From Massilia sp. CF038 (GTDB lineage: Bacteria; Pseudomonadota; Gammaproteobacteria; Burkholderiales; Burkholderiaceae_D): a DNA stretch of 64,000 nucleotides. Shown piece by piece: positions 45,763 to 54,279 of this stretch (positions within the stretch are counted from its first letter, which is position 1; every line of letters starts with the position of its first letter). A program made the position numbers and the translations under genes. The notes under the pieces are model-generated. The model was not told the origin of the DNA and searched no databases. It worked only from the letters and a program-made list of their open reading frames with translations. The stretch lies in the NCBI RefSeq assembly GCF_900129765.1, contig NZ_FQWU01000001.1:930001-994000 (forward strand), given 5' to 3'.

Positions 45763-47013
45763 ATGGCACAAATCGAAGTTAAAGTCCCAGTACTGTCGGA
45801 ATCGGTTGCAGAAGCGACCCTGCTGGCATGGCATAAAAAAGTCGGCCAGCAAGTGAGCCGCGACGAAAACATGATCGACATCGAGACCGACAAGGTCGTG
45901 CTCGAACTGCCAGCGCCTGCCGCCGGCGTGATCACTCAGATCGTCAAGGGCGACGGCAGCACCGTAGTCGCCGGCGAAGTGATCGCCATCATCGATACCG
46001 AAGCATCGGCACAAGCGAGCCCGGTGGCTGTAGTAGCAGCACCTGTGCAGGCAGCACCGGCCGCGCCAGCCGCAGCAGCGGGTGGCAACAAGGGCGACGT
46101 GGCCATGCCGGCCGCCGCCAAGATCCTGGCCGATAACAACATGACCACCGCTGACGTGTCGGGCACCGGCAAAGATGGCCGCGTGACCAAGGGCGACGTC
46201 CTGGGCGCGGTTGCAGCCGGTTCCGTCAAGCCTGCCGCACCAGCACCGCTGGCGCCAGCCGCTGCCAAGCCTGCGCTGCAGCAGGTTGCCGCGCCTAGCG
46301 TGAACCTGGGTGACCGTCCGGAAGAGCGCGTGCCAATGAGCCGCCTGCGCGCCCGTATCGCCGAGCGTCTGGTGCAGTCGCAGTCGACCAACGCGATCCT
46401 GACCACGTTCAATGAAGTGAACATGCAGCCGGTGATCGACCTGCGCAACAAGTACAAGGACAAGTTCGAGAAAGAGCACGGCGTCAAGCTGGGCTTCATG
46501 TCCTTCTTCGTCAAGGCCGCTGTGGCAGCCCTGAAGAAGTACCCGATCATCAACGCTTCGGTCGATGGCAACGACATCGTCTACCACGGTTACTTCGACA
46601 TCGGTATCGCGGTCGGTTCGCCACGCGGCCTGGTGGTGCCAATTCTGCGCAATGCCGACCAGATGTCGATCGCTGAAATCGAGAAGAAAATCGGTGAATT
46701 CGGCGCCAAGGCCAAGGAAGGCAAGCTGACCCTGGAAGACCTGACCGGCGGTACCTTCTCGATCTCGAACGGCGGCACCTTCGGCTCCATGCTGTCGACC
46801 CCGATCATCAACCCGCCACAGTCGGCCATTCTGGGCGTGCACGCTACCAAAGACCGCGCTGTCGTCGAAAACGGCCAGATCGTGGTGCGTCCGATGAACT
46901 ACCTGGCCATGTCGTATGACCACCGCATCATCGACGGCCGCGAAGCCGTCCTGGGTCTGGTCACCATGAAGGAAACGCTGGAAGATCCATCGCGTCTGCT
47001 GCTGGACCTGTAA
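45763..47013 (+). CDS. odhB: 2-oxoglutarate dehydrogenase E2, dihydrolipoamide succinyltransferase
   Basis: A 416-residue protein (also called sucB). The lipoyl domain is at the N-terminus, with lipoylated Lys44 ([10 protein letters not shown]). An Ala/Pro linker leads to a peripheral-subunit-binding domain ([18 protein letters not shown]) and the catalytic acyltransferase domain ending in [11 protein letters not shown], with His387 and Asp391. The single lipoyl domain and HxxxDG are standard. It is 63 bases after odhA. Confidence 0.96.
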   Translation: MAQIEVKVPVLSESVAEATLLAWHKKVGQQVSRDENMIDIETDKVVLELPAPAAGVITQIVKGDGSTVVAGEVIAIIDTEASAQASPVAVVAAPVQAAPAAPAAAAGGNKGDVAMPAAAKILADNNMTTADVSGTGKDGRVTKGDVLGAVAAGSVKPAAPAPLAPAAAKPALQQVAAPSVNLGDRPEERVPMSRLRARIAERLVQSQSTNAILTTFNEVNMQPVIDLRNKYKDKFEKEHGVKLGFMSFFVKAAVAALKKYPIINASVDGNDIVYHGYFDIGIAVGSPRGLVVPILRNADQMSIAEIEKKIGEFGAKAKEGKLTLEDLTGGTFSISNGGTFGSMLSTPIINPPQSAILGVHATKDRAVVENGQIVVRPMNYLAMSYDHRIIDGREAVLGLVTMKETLEDPSRLLLDL

Positions 47014-47077
47014 GAAGAAGGAACGCGCTGGCGGCAGCGCGTGCCATGCTGATCATTTTTAGTGAGGTTGAAGCACC

Positions 47078-47431
47078 GTGAATATCTCCGATGAAATCAA
47101 GCGTTTGCACGAACTGCATCAAGCCGGCGCGCTCTCCGCAGCCGAATTCGAACAGGCCAAGGCCAAGCTGCTGAACGCCTCCGTCAACCTGAACAAGCCG
47201 GGGCAGAGCGCCGCCTCGAGCGGCAACGCCACCGACGACTTTGTCAACGAAGTGTCGCGCCTGCGCCGTGCGCGCGGCGACCGCTGGCTGGGCGGCGTGT
47301 GCGGTGGGCTGGGCAAGGTCTCGGGTGTGGAATCGTGGGTATGGCGCCTGGTTTTCGCGCTGTGCACCATCTTCGCCGGATTCGGTTTCCTGATCTATCT
47401 GCTGATGTGGATATTCGTACCAGAAGAATAA
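47078..47431 (+). CDS. SHOCT-like plus PspC-domain membrane protein inside the odh operon
   Basis: A 117-residue protein. Residues 1-35 resemble a SHOCT module (IKRLHELHQAGALSAAEFEQAKAKLL). Residues about 60-117 are a PspC domain (RRARGDRWLGGVCGGLG with the C-terminal FLIYLLMWIFVPEE), giving one membrane helix region. PspC in the phage-shock response senses membrane stress. It starts with GTG 47078 and lies between odhB and lpdA, with lpdA 13 bases after it, which is unexpected for a core TCA operon. Confidence 0.85.
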   Translation: MNISDEIKRLHELHQAGALSAAEFEQAKAKLLNASVNLNKPGQSAASSGNATDDFVNEVSRLRRARGDRWLGGVCGGLGKVSGVESWVWRLVFALCTIFAGFGFLIYLLMWIFVPEE

Positions 47432-47444
47432 AAGGATTACGTAA

Positions 47445-48878
47445 ATGAGCACTTCTAAACAATTCGACGTCGTCGTCATCGGCGCCGGTCCTGGCGGCTA
47501 CATCGCCGCCATCCGCGCAGCGCAGCTGGGCTTTTCGGTTGCCTGTATCGATGAATGGGCCAATGCCAAGGGCGGTCCTGCCCCAGGCGGCACTTGCACC
47601 AACGTTGGCTGCATCCCATCGAAAGCGCTGCTGCAATCGTCGGAGCACTTCGAGCACGCCGGTCACGCCTTCAAGGAACACGGCATCGATGTCGCCGGTC
47701 TGTCGCTGAACCTGCCGCAAATGCTCAAGCGCAAAGAGACTGTCGTCAAGCAGAACAACGATGGCATCCTGTACCTGTTCAAGAAAAACAAGGTCACTTT
47801 CTTCCACGGCCGCGGCGCGTTTGCCGGCGCAGCCGATGGTGGCTACACCGTCAGCGTGACCGGCGCCAATGCCGAATCGCTGCAGGCCAAGCACGTGATC
47901 GTGGCCACCGGCTCGAATGCGCGCGAACTGCCAGGTGCACCGTTCGATGAAAAACTGATTTTGTCGAACACCGGCGCACTGGCCATCGATGCGGTACCGG
48001 CCAAGCTGGGCGTGATTGGCGCCGGCGTGATCGGTCTGGAAATGGGCAGCGTGTGGCGCCGTCTGGGCGCTGAAGTGACCGTGCTGGAAGGTCTGCCGAC
48101 CTTCCTGGGCGCAGTTGACGAGCAAATCGCCAAGGAAGCGCACAAGCTGTTTACCAAGCAGGGTTTGAACATCAACCTGGGCGTCAAGATCAGCAAGGTC
48201 AGCGCCGGCAAGAACGACGTGACCGTGGAATACGCGGATTCGACCGGCGCGGCCCAGAAAGCCGTATTCGACAAGCTGATCATCTCGATCGGCCGCGTGC
48301 CAAACACCAATGGCCTGAATGCCGACGCGGTGGGCCTGAAGCTGGATGAGCGCGGCTTCATCGCCGTGGATGACGACTGCAAGACCAACCTGCCAGGCGT
48401 ATGGGCGGTGGGCGACGTGGTGCGTGGTCCGATGCTGGCGCACAAAGCAGAAGAAGAGGGTGTTGCCGTGGCCGAGCGCATCGCCGGTCAGCATGGTCAC
48501 ACCAACTTCAACACGATTCCCTGGGTGATCTACACCTCGCCGGAAATCGCGTGGGTCGGTCAGACCGAGCAGCAACTCAAAGCGGCCGGTGTGGCGTACA
48601 AGGCTGGCACCTTCCCGTTCATGGCCAATGGCCGTGCGCGCGCGCTGGGCGACACGTCGGGCATGGTCAAGTTCCTGGCCGATGCTACGACCGATGAAAT
48701 CCTGGGCGTGCACATTGTTGGCCCGATGGCGTCCGAGCTGATTTCGGAAGCCGTGGTGGCGATGGAGTTCCGTGCTTCGTCCGAAGACATCGCGCGTATC
48801 TGCCACGCGCACCCATCGCTGTCGGAAGCGACCAAGGAAGCCGCGCTCGCCATTGACAAGCGTTCGCTGAATTTCTAA
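47445..48878 (+). CDS. lpdA: Dihydrolipoyl dehydrogenase (E3)
   Basis: A 477-residue FAD disulfide oxidoreductase with [18 protein letters not shown], the redox-active disulfide in [16 protein letters not shown], the NAD motif [15 protein letters not shown] and a C-terminal His-Glu pair ([13 protein letters not shown]). It reoxidises the lipoamide of OdhB. It starts 13 bases after the PspC-domain gene and ends four bases before palindromic repeat copy 5. Confidence 0.96.
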   Translation: MSTSKQFDVVVIGAGPGGYIAAIRAAQLGFSVACIDEWANAKGGPAPGGTCTNVGCIPSKALLQSSEHFEHAGHAFKEHGIDVAGLSLNLPQMLKRKETVVKQNNDGILYLFKKNKVTFFHGRGAFAGAADGGYTVSVTGANAESLQAKHVIVATGSNARELPGAPFDEKLILSNTGALAIDAVPAKLGVIGAGVIGLEMGSVWRRLGAEVTVLEGLPTFLGAVDEQIAKEAHKLFTKQGLNINLGVKISKVSAGKNDVTVEYADSTGAAQKAVFDKLIISIGRVPNTNGLNADAVGLKLDERGFIAVDDDCKTNLPGVWAVGDVVRGPMLAHKAEEEGVAVAERIAGQHGHTNFNTIPWVIYTSPEIAWVGQTEQQLKAAGVAYKAGTFPFMANGRARALGDTSGMVKFLADATTDEILGVHIVGPMASELISEAVVAMEFRASSEDIARICHAHPSLSEATKEAALAIDKRSLNF

Positions 48879-48882
48879 ACCA

Positions 48883-48969
48883 CCGTCGCCCTCGCGGAGG
48901 CGGGGGGCCATACCATGTTACCGAATTCGGGGACGTGGCATGGGCCCCCGCCTTCGCGAGGGCGATGTG
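48883..48969. repeat. Dispersed long palindromic repeat, copy 5
   Basis: Inverted repeat with left arm CCTCGCGGAGGCGGGGGGCC (one base insertion and change) and right arm GGGCCCCCGCCTTCGCGAGG. It lies between lpdA and zapE and starts four bases after the lpdA stop, so it may act as a 3' stem. Confidence 0.92.
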
Positions 48970-49017
48970 GTTTTAAGATGTCCCTTTTTATCCTCTGCAG
49001 TTTCTAGAAGCGCCTCA

Positions 49018-50115
49018 ATGAACGTCCAAGAGTACTACCAGCATTCCCTTGCCCAGCGCGGCTATCAGTCCGATCCGGCCCAGCAACGCGCCGTCGACCG
49101 GCTGCAGCGCTTCTACGAGGATTGGGTAGACTATCGCGGCAAACGTTCATCAACCTTCAAGCGCCTGATCAACCGGCCCGACGTACCGCGTGGCGTGTAC
49201 CTGTGGGGTGGTGTGGGCCGCGGTAAGTCGTTCTTGATGGACAGCTTTTACTCCGTGGTGCCGGTGGTACGCAAAACCCGCGTGCACTTCCACGAATTCA
49301 TGCGCGATGTGCACCGCCAGCTCGATGACATGAAGGGCATCGCGGATCCGCTCAACGACGTGGCGCGTAACATCGCCAAAAAATACCGCCTGATCTGCTT
49401 CGACGAATTCCACGTCTCCGACATCGCCGATGCCATGATCCTGTACAACCTGCTGTCAGCCCTGTTCGACAACGGCGTGTCGTTTGTCATGACGTCCAAT
49501 TACGACCCCGACCTGCTGTACCCGGACGGCCTGCACCGCGACCGCATGCTGCCGACCATCGCGCTGATCAAGGAAAAGCTCGATGTATTGAACGTCGACG
49601 CCGGCACCGATTACCGCAAGCGCGCGCTGGAACAGGTGGACAGTTACTACACCCCGCTGGGCGCGGCGGCCGACCAGGCCCTGCGCACCGCTTACGCAAA
49701 AATCGCCGAGGTGGCTGACGAAGATCCGCACGTGCGCATCGAGGGCCGCGAGATCCATGCGCTGCGCCGCGCCGGCGGCATCATCTGGTTCGACTTCGTC
49801 ACCCTGTGCGGCGGTCCGCGTTCGCAGAACGACTACCTGGAACTGGCCAGCCGCTTCCATACCGTGATCCTGTCCGGCATTCCCGCCATGTCGGCGGCGC
49901 AGTCGTCCGAGGCACGCCGCTTCACCTGGCTGATCGACGTTTTTTACGATCACAAGGTCAAGCTGCTGATGTCGGCCGAAGTGGTGCCCGAAGAGCTGTA
50001 CACCCAGGGCACGCTGTCAAACGAGTTTCATCGCACGGTCTCGCGTATCATTGAAATGCAATCGCGTGAATACATGGATGCGGAACGGCGCAGTGCGGCC
50101 GAATCGCTGTCCTGA
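49018..50115 (+). CDS. zapE: Cell division ATPase ZapE (AFG1-like)
   Basis: A 365-residue P-loop ATPase with Walker A GGVGRGKSF, Walker B LICFDEFHVSD and the sensor TSNYDPDLLYPDGLHRDR. This is the ZapE/AFG1 family; ZapE acts on FtsZ at the division ring under stress or low oxygen, and mitochondrial AFG1 degrades respiratory subunits. It follows odhA-odhB-lpdA after repeat copy 5, with start ATG 49018. Confidence 0.93.
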   Translation: MNVQEYYQHSLAQRGYQSDPAQQRAVDRLQRFYEDWVDYRGKRSSTFKRLINRPDVPRGVYLWGGVGRGKSFLMDSFYSVVPVVRKTRVHFHEFMRDVHRQLDDMKGIADPLNDVARNIAKKYRLICFDEFHVSDIADAMILYNLLSALFDNGVSFVMTSNYDPDLLYPDGLHRDRMLPTIALIKEKLDVLNVDAGTDYRKRALEQVDSYYTPLGAAADQALRTAYAKIAEVADEDPHVRIEGREIHALRRAGGIIWFDFVTLCGGPRSQNDYLELASRFHTVILSGIPAMSAAQSSEARRFTWLIDVFYDHKVKLLMSAEVVPEELYTQGTLSNEFHRTVSRIIEMQSREYMDAERRSAAESLS

Positions 50116-50137
50116 CCAGCTTTAAAGGACAAGAAAA

Positions 50138-50803
50138 ATGAAGCAAGGATTTGTACGGCGCACGCTGCGCGGGATGGCAATGGCCGCGTGCGCAGCAGGC
50201 CTGGGCGCCTGCACCACGGTGCTCCTGCCCCCGAACATCACCCCGGTCGTGGCGCCATCCACTTCGGTGGCTGAAGCGACGGCCCGGATTGAGAAGGTCA
50301 AGGTCGACCGCGCTGCCATCGAGGCCGAGTTCAGCGCCAGCGAGCGCGTGTGCTATGCAAAGTTCTTCGTCAATAGCTGTCTGGACGAAGCCAAGGAAAA
50401 ACGCCGCGGCGCGCTGGCTTACCAACGTGCGATCGAGGTCGAAGCCGAGCATTTCCGCCGTCAGGCAAACGTCGAACAGCGCGACCGCGATGTGGCGCTG
50501 GCGGTCAAAGAGTTCGAGGAGGGCGAGGCGCGCGCTGCAGCGGCGCCGCCGGAGGCACCCAAGGCTGCGCCCGTGCGCAAGCCGGTGGCGCCACGTGCGT
50601 CGCTGGCCGAACGCAAGGCGGCGCACGATGCCAAGCTGGCGCGCACCGCGGCGCGCGAGCAGGCTGATGCGCCCAAACGCGCAGCGAATGCGCAGGCGTT
50701 CGAGCAGCGCAAGCTGGAATCGGCGCAGCGGCAATTGAAAGTGGCCAAGAAAAAGGCGGAGAAGGCAGAAAAAGCTGCCCGCGCCGCCGACCCGTCCAAA
50801 TAA
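50138..50803 (+). CDS. Hypothetical lipoprotein with charged coiled-coil-like C-terminus
   Basis: A 221-residue protein from ATG 50138 (AAAGGACAAG ribosome site). The N-terminus has a signal and lipobox, LGAC, with Cys25. The rest is Ala/Glu/Lys/Arg-rich helical sequence (AKFFVNSCLDEAKEKRRGA, LKVAKKKAEKAEKAARA) with an internal Cys pair. It begins 22 bases after zapE. No named family. Confidence 0.75.
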   Translation: MKQGFVRRTLRGMAMAACAAGLGACTTVLLPPNITPVVAPSTSVAEATARIEKVKVDRAAIEAEFSASERVCYAKFFVNSCLDEAKEKRRGALAYQRAIEVEAEHFRRQANVEQRDRDVALAVKEFEEGEARAAAAPPEAPKAAPVRKPVAPRASLAERKAAHDAKLARTAAREQADAPKRAANAQAFEQRKLESAQRQLKVAKKKAEKAEKAARAADPSK

Positions 50804-50901
50804 CTTCGTCCTCGCGGAGGCGGGGACCTATTCCATGTCCCCGAAGTCGTTTAGCGTGGCATGGGGCCGGCGCATGCGCCGGCACCTTCGCGAGGACGAT
50901 G
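50804..50901. repeat. Dispersed long palindromic repeat, copy 6, with altered arm
   Basis: The left arm has CCTCGCGGAGGCGGGGACC. The right arm has GGGGCCGGCGCATGCGCC and then CACCTTCGCGAGGACGAT, so one arm carries an extra GGCGCATGCGCC block not found in other copies. It is followed at once by a terminator. Confidence 0.85.
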
Positions 50902-50918
50902 TTTTGGGGCCAACATAA

Positions 50919-50954
50919 AAAACGCCGCATTCGCTTTCACGAATGCGGCGTTTT
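50919..50954. terminator. Bidirectional Rho-independent terminator
   Basis: A 15-bp stem (AAAACGCCGCATTCG with CGAATGCGGCGTTTT) around a 6-base loop, with A and T tracts on both sides. It lies between the lipoprotein gene (plus) and the convergent PP2C gene (minus), whose stop is at 50973. Confidence 0.9.
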
Positions 50955-50972
50955 CATTTGTCGCTATGCTGT

Positions 50973-51779
50973 TTAGACAGCCCGGCGCATCTTTTCGACG
51001 GTGTAGTTCTTTTCTTCCTTGGGCAGCTTGACGAACTTGATGATCGCCATGGTGCAATTGTCGCCCTTGCCCTGCGCGCGCTCATTGGCCTTGTTGATCA
51101 ACATTTCCGAGGCCGTGCGTGGGGTTGCCTTGCTGGTGACTGCGCCCAGTTCCCGGTCGGTGAAGAAATGCCACAGGCCGTCCGTGCAGAGCAGGAAGCT
51201 GTCGCCGGCAACGACGTTCTCGTGCACGCCAACGGTAGTGAACGGTTCCTTGCGGCTATTGCCCAGTACATTGAGCAGCAGCTTCGAATGGCGGTGATTC
51301 TTGGCCGCTTCCAGCGGCAGCTTGTCGGTTGCCACCAGGTGGTCGATATAGGCCGTGTCATTGGTGCGCAGCACGCACTCGGACTTGACGAAGTGGTACA
51401 GGCGCGAATCGCCCACATGGCCCCAGACGGCACGCCCATCGGGTGTGATGATCAGGCCGACAAAGCTGCAATGGGCTTCGATCTTGGTGGTGAACGAGTT
51501 CATCTTGATGATCATGTGGGTCTCGTGCACGATTTCGCGCAGCAGATCGCCCAGACGTTCATTGCTCGGGTTATCGCCCGGCTTGAATTCATCAAATACT
51601 TGTTTCGCTGTGTGCAGCACCTGTTCGGACGCGGCAGAGCCGCCCAGCAAACCGTCGGCCAGCACGGCCAGCACGAAGCCGGGCGCGCGCGCGCCGGTGA
51701 ACAGGGCAGTACGATCGTTTTGTTGCGGACGGCTGCCGATGTGCTGCGCAGTCCCCGCTTCTAGCTTGTATGGAGTCAT
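50973..51779 (-). CDS. PP2C-family protein Ser/Thr phosphatase
   Basis: A 268-residue PPM-fold phosphatase. Motifs seen are SRPQQNDRTAL (degenerate RxxNED), VLADGLLGG (DGxGG with one residue inserted), WGHVGDSRLY and LLCTDGLWHFFTD, with GKGDNCTMAIIKF at the end; the metal-binding Asp residues are present. No kinase or forkhead gene is adjacent, unlike the usual StkP-PppL arrangement. Its promoter is in the 220-base gap to the DUF465 gene. Confidence 0.85.
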   Translation of the reverse strand: MTPYKLEAGTAQHIGSRPQQNDRTALFTGARAPGFVLAVLADGLLGGSAASEQVLHTAKQVFDEFKPGDNPSNERLGDLLREIVHETHMIIKMNSFTTKIEAHCSFVGLIITPDGRAVWGHVGDSRLYHFVKSECVLRTNDTAYIDHLVATDKLPLEAAKNHRHSKLLLNVLGNSRKEPFTTVGVHENVVAGDSFLLCTDGLWHFFTDRELGAVTSKATPRTASEMLINKANERAQGKGDNCTMAIIKFVKLPKEEKNYTVEKMRRAV

Positions 51780-52002
51780 AAACTTGTGATGTGTCCCGGC
51801 TGCGTTACCATATTGCTTTTTTCTCTAGCCATCAATCTATATTGGCGGCAACGTCGGCGTATATTAAACTATGCACCGGGAAGGCCAAATGTTGCAAGTG
51901 GAGACTATTTACTAAGCGACACGAATTGTTACCGATTGTAATGCGCTTCCGAGCCCGCACCAATGCCAAACTTGAAATATACCTGCTGGGAACCTCAACA
52001 CC

Positions 52003-52203
52003 ATGACTGATGTCCAAGAAATCCAGCGCCGCCTGATTGAGCTCGATGTGGAACATCGCGACCTGGATGCGGTCATAGACATGTTAATCCTGGACGGGCA
52101 CCACGACCAGTTACAGTTGCGCCGCCTTAAAAAGCGCAAGTTGCAGCTGAAAGACCATATCACCTTGTTGAAAATGCAATTGGTGCCGGACGTCCCGGCC
52201 TGA
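52003..52203 (+). CDS. DUF465 (YdcH-family) small protein
   Basis: A 66-residue helical protein. HRDLDAVIDMLILDGHHDQ and LRRLKKRKLQLKDHI are the YdcH hallmark, forming an antiparallel coiled coil. The function is unknown; members often act as regulators or assembly factors. It has a separate upstream gap of about 220 bases with AT-rich promoter sequence. Confidence 0.88.
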   Translation: MTDVQEIQRRLIELDVEHRDLDAVIDMLILDGHHDQLQLRRLKKRKLQLKDHITLLKMQLVPDVPA

Positions 52204-52231
52204 TCCGTCTTCGCATCACTGAAACGCCACC

Positions 52232-54277
52232 TTGACCGATTCAAACAGCGCGCCCCTGGCCCGCACCGACGCCCCACCCGAGGCCGAGCGCGATGGCGCG
52301 CCCGCCGGCAAACACGATGCCGAGATCGACCGCCTGTTCAGTGCGGGCGGTCCACTCGCGCCTGCCGTGGGCAGTTTCAGTCCGCGCCGCTCGCAAACCG
52401 AAATGGCCAAGGCGATTGCCCAGGCCATTGCCGACCAGACCACTTTGATTGCCGAAGCCGGCACGGGCACGGGCAAGACCTTTGCTTATCTCGTCCCGGC
52501 CTTGCTGTGGGGCGGTAAAACCATCGTGTCGACCGGTACCAAAAATCTGCAAGATCAGTTGTTTCTGCGCGACATTCCGACGGTGCGCGCTGCCTTGCGC
52601 GCCCCCGTCTCGGTAGCCCTGCTCAAGGGACGCTCCAATTATGTCTGTCATTACCACCTTGAACGGACCTTGCAGAACGGCCGCATGACCTCGCGCGACG
52701 ACGTGGGCAACCTGCGTGAAATCTCGCGCTTCATCAAAATGACCACTTCCGGGGACAAGGCCGAGCTGGCCAAGGTACCGGAAAACGCGCAGATCTGGAA
52801 CCTGGTGACCTCCACCCGCGATACCTGCATGGGCACCGAGTGCCAGTACTACCAGGATTGCTTTGTCATGAAGGCGCGCCGCGAAGCGCAGCAGGCCGAT
52901 GTGGTGGTGGTCAATCACCACCTGTTCTTTGCCGACGTGGCGCTGAAAGACACCGGCGTGGCCGAGCTGCTGCCGTCAGCCAATACCATCATCTTCGACG
53001 AAGCGCACCAGCTGCCCGACACCGCCACCCTGTTCTTTGGCCAGACCGTGTCGACCTCGCAAATTCTGGAGCTGTGCCGCGACGTGCTGGCCGAAGGCCT
53101 GGCGCACGCGCGCGGCGGGCCCGACTGGGCCAAGACCGTCACCGTGGTGGAGAAGGCAGCGCGCGACCTGCGCCTGACCTTCCCGCAAGACATCATGCGT
53201 TTGTCGCTGGCGCAGATCATGCCGTCGTCCGATTTTTTCCCGGCGCTTGAAAACCTCAAGCAAAAGCTGGCCGAGATGATCGATGTGCTGGAAGAAAACG
53301 CGGCTCGCGCTGAAACGCTGGAACAAGTGCGCGTGCGCGCGGTCGAACTGGCGGCAGGGCTTGATGGCTGGAAGCCGGACGGCAAAGGCAAAATGGTCGA
53401 GGGCGACCAGGCCGTGCTGTGGGTCGAAGCTTTCTCTTCCTCCCTGCATTTGCACAAGACACCGCTGTCGATTGCGCCCATCTTCACCAATCAGCGTGAA
53501 GGCACGCCGCGCAGCTGGATCTTTACCTCGGCCACGCTGGCTGTCAAAAACGACTTCAAGCATTTTTCCAATCAAATGGGGCTGACGGGCGAACCGGCGC
53601 AAACCTGGCCCAGTCCCTTCAACTACGAGCAGCAGGGCTTGCTGTATGTGCCCAACGGCTTGCCGGAACCGAATTCCTTCGGCTACACCGATGCCGTGAT
53701 CGACGCCGCGCTGCCGGTCATCGAGGCGGCTGGCGGGCGCACATTCTTTTTGTGCACCACCATTCGCGCGGTCAAGCAGGTGTCGGAACGCCTGCGCGAC
53801 GAGTTTGCCAATCGCGGTCTGAACTTCCCCCTGTTTGTGCAGGGCGAGCGCGGCCGCACCGAATTGCTCGACTCTTTCCGCAATGCCGGCAACGGGGTGC
53901 TGGTGGGCAGCCAGAGTTTCTGGGAAGGCGTGGACGTGCGCGGCGACGCGCTCTCGCTGGTCATCATCGACAAGCTGCCGTTCGCGCCGCCCGACGATCC
54001 GGTGCTGGCGGCCCGCATTGACGTGATGGAAAAGCAGGGCATGAACGGCTTCATGCACCACACGCTGCCGGAAGCGATCATCAACCTCAAGCAGGGCGCC
54101 GGGCGCCTGATCCGCGACGAAACCGATCGCGGCGTGCTGATGATTTGCGACCCGCGCCTGATCAGCAAGTCGTACGGCAAGCGTGTGTGGCAAAGCCTGC
54201 CTTCATTCAAGCGCACCCGTCTGGAAGCAGACGTGGTCGCGTTCTTCAAACCGCAACAACCGAGTGCAGAGGAATAG
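52232..54277 (+). CDS. DinG/YoaA-type ATP-dependent helicase with Fe-S cluster
   Basis: A 681-residue XPD-like helicase. Walker A is AGTGTGKTFAYLVPALL, DEAH is IIFDEAHQLPD, and motif VI is in QGAGRLIRDETDRGVLM. Cysteines for a [4Fe-4S] cluster are in NYVCHYH, DTCMGTECQYYQDCF. Such enzymes resolve R-loops or stalled forks. The first possible start is TTG 52232 (no clear ribosome site, no earlier in-frame start); its stop is three bases before the next start. Confidence 0.9.
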   Translation: MTDSNSAPLARTDAPPEAERDGAPAGKHDAEIDRLFSAGGPLAPAVGSFSPRRSQTEMAKAIAQAIADQTTLIAEAGTGTGKTFAYLVPALLWGGKTIVSTGTKNLQDQLFLRDIPTVRAALRAPVSVALLKGRSNYVCHYHLERTLQNGRMTSRDDVGNLREISRFIKMTTSGDKAELAKVPENAQIWNLVTSTRDTCMGTECQYYQDCFVMKARREAQQADVVVVNHHLFFADVALKDTGVAELLPSANTIIFDEAHQLPDTATLFFGQTVSTSQILELCRDVLAEGLAHARGGPDWAKTVTVVEKAARDLRLTFPQDIMRLSLAQIMPSSDFFPALENLKQKLAEMIDVLEENAARAETLEQVRVRAVELAAGLDGWKPDGKGKMVEGDQAVLWVEAFSSSLHLHKTPLSIAPIFTNQREGTPRSWIFTSATLAVKNDFKHFSNQMGLTGEPAQTWPSPFNYEQQGLLYVPNGLPEPNSFGYTDAVIDAALPVIEAAGGRTFFLCTTIRAVKQVSERLRDEFANRGLNFPLFVQGERGRTELLDSFRNAGNGVLVGSQSFWEGVDVRGDALSLVIIDKLPFAPPDDPVLAARIDVMEKQGMNGFMHHTLPEAIINLKQGAGRLIRDETDRGVLMICDPRLISKSYGKRVWQSLPSFKRTRLEADVVAFFKPQQPSAEE

Positions 54278-54279
54278 CG

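Noticed and set aside
42802-46923. 1373-codon minus-strand frame opposite odhA-odhB
   Set aside because: Antisense shadow of odhA and odhB; the translation is His/Val/Arg-rich without domains, and the real genes show catalytic motifs.
51791-52006. Small frame in the gap before the DUF465 gene
   Set aside because: No ribosome site and unremarkable composition; it lies in the likely promoter region of the DUF465 gene.
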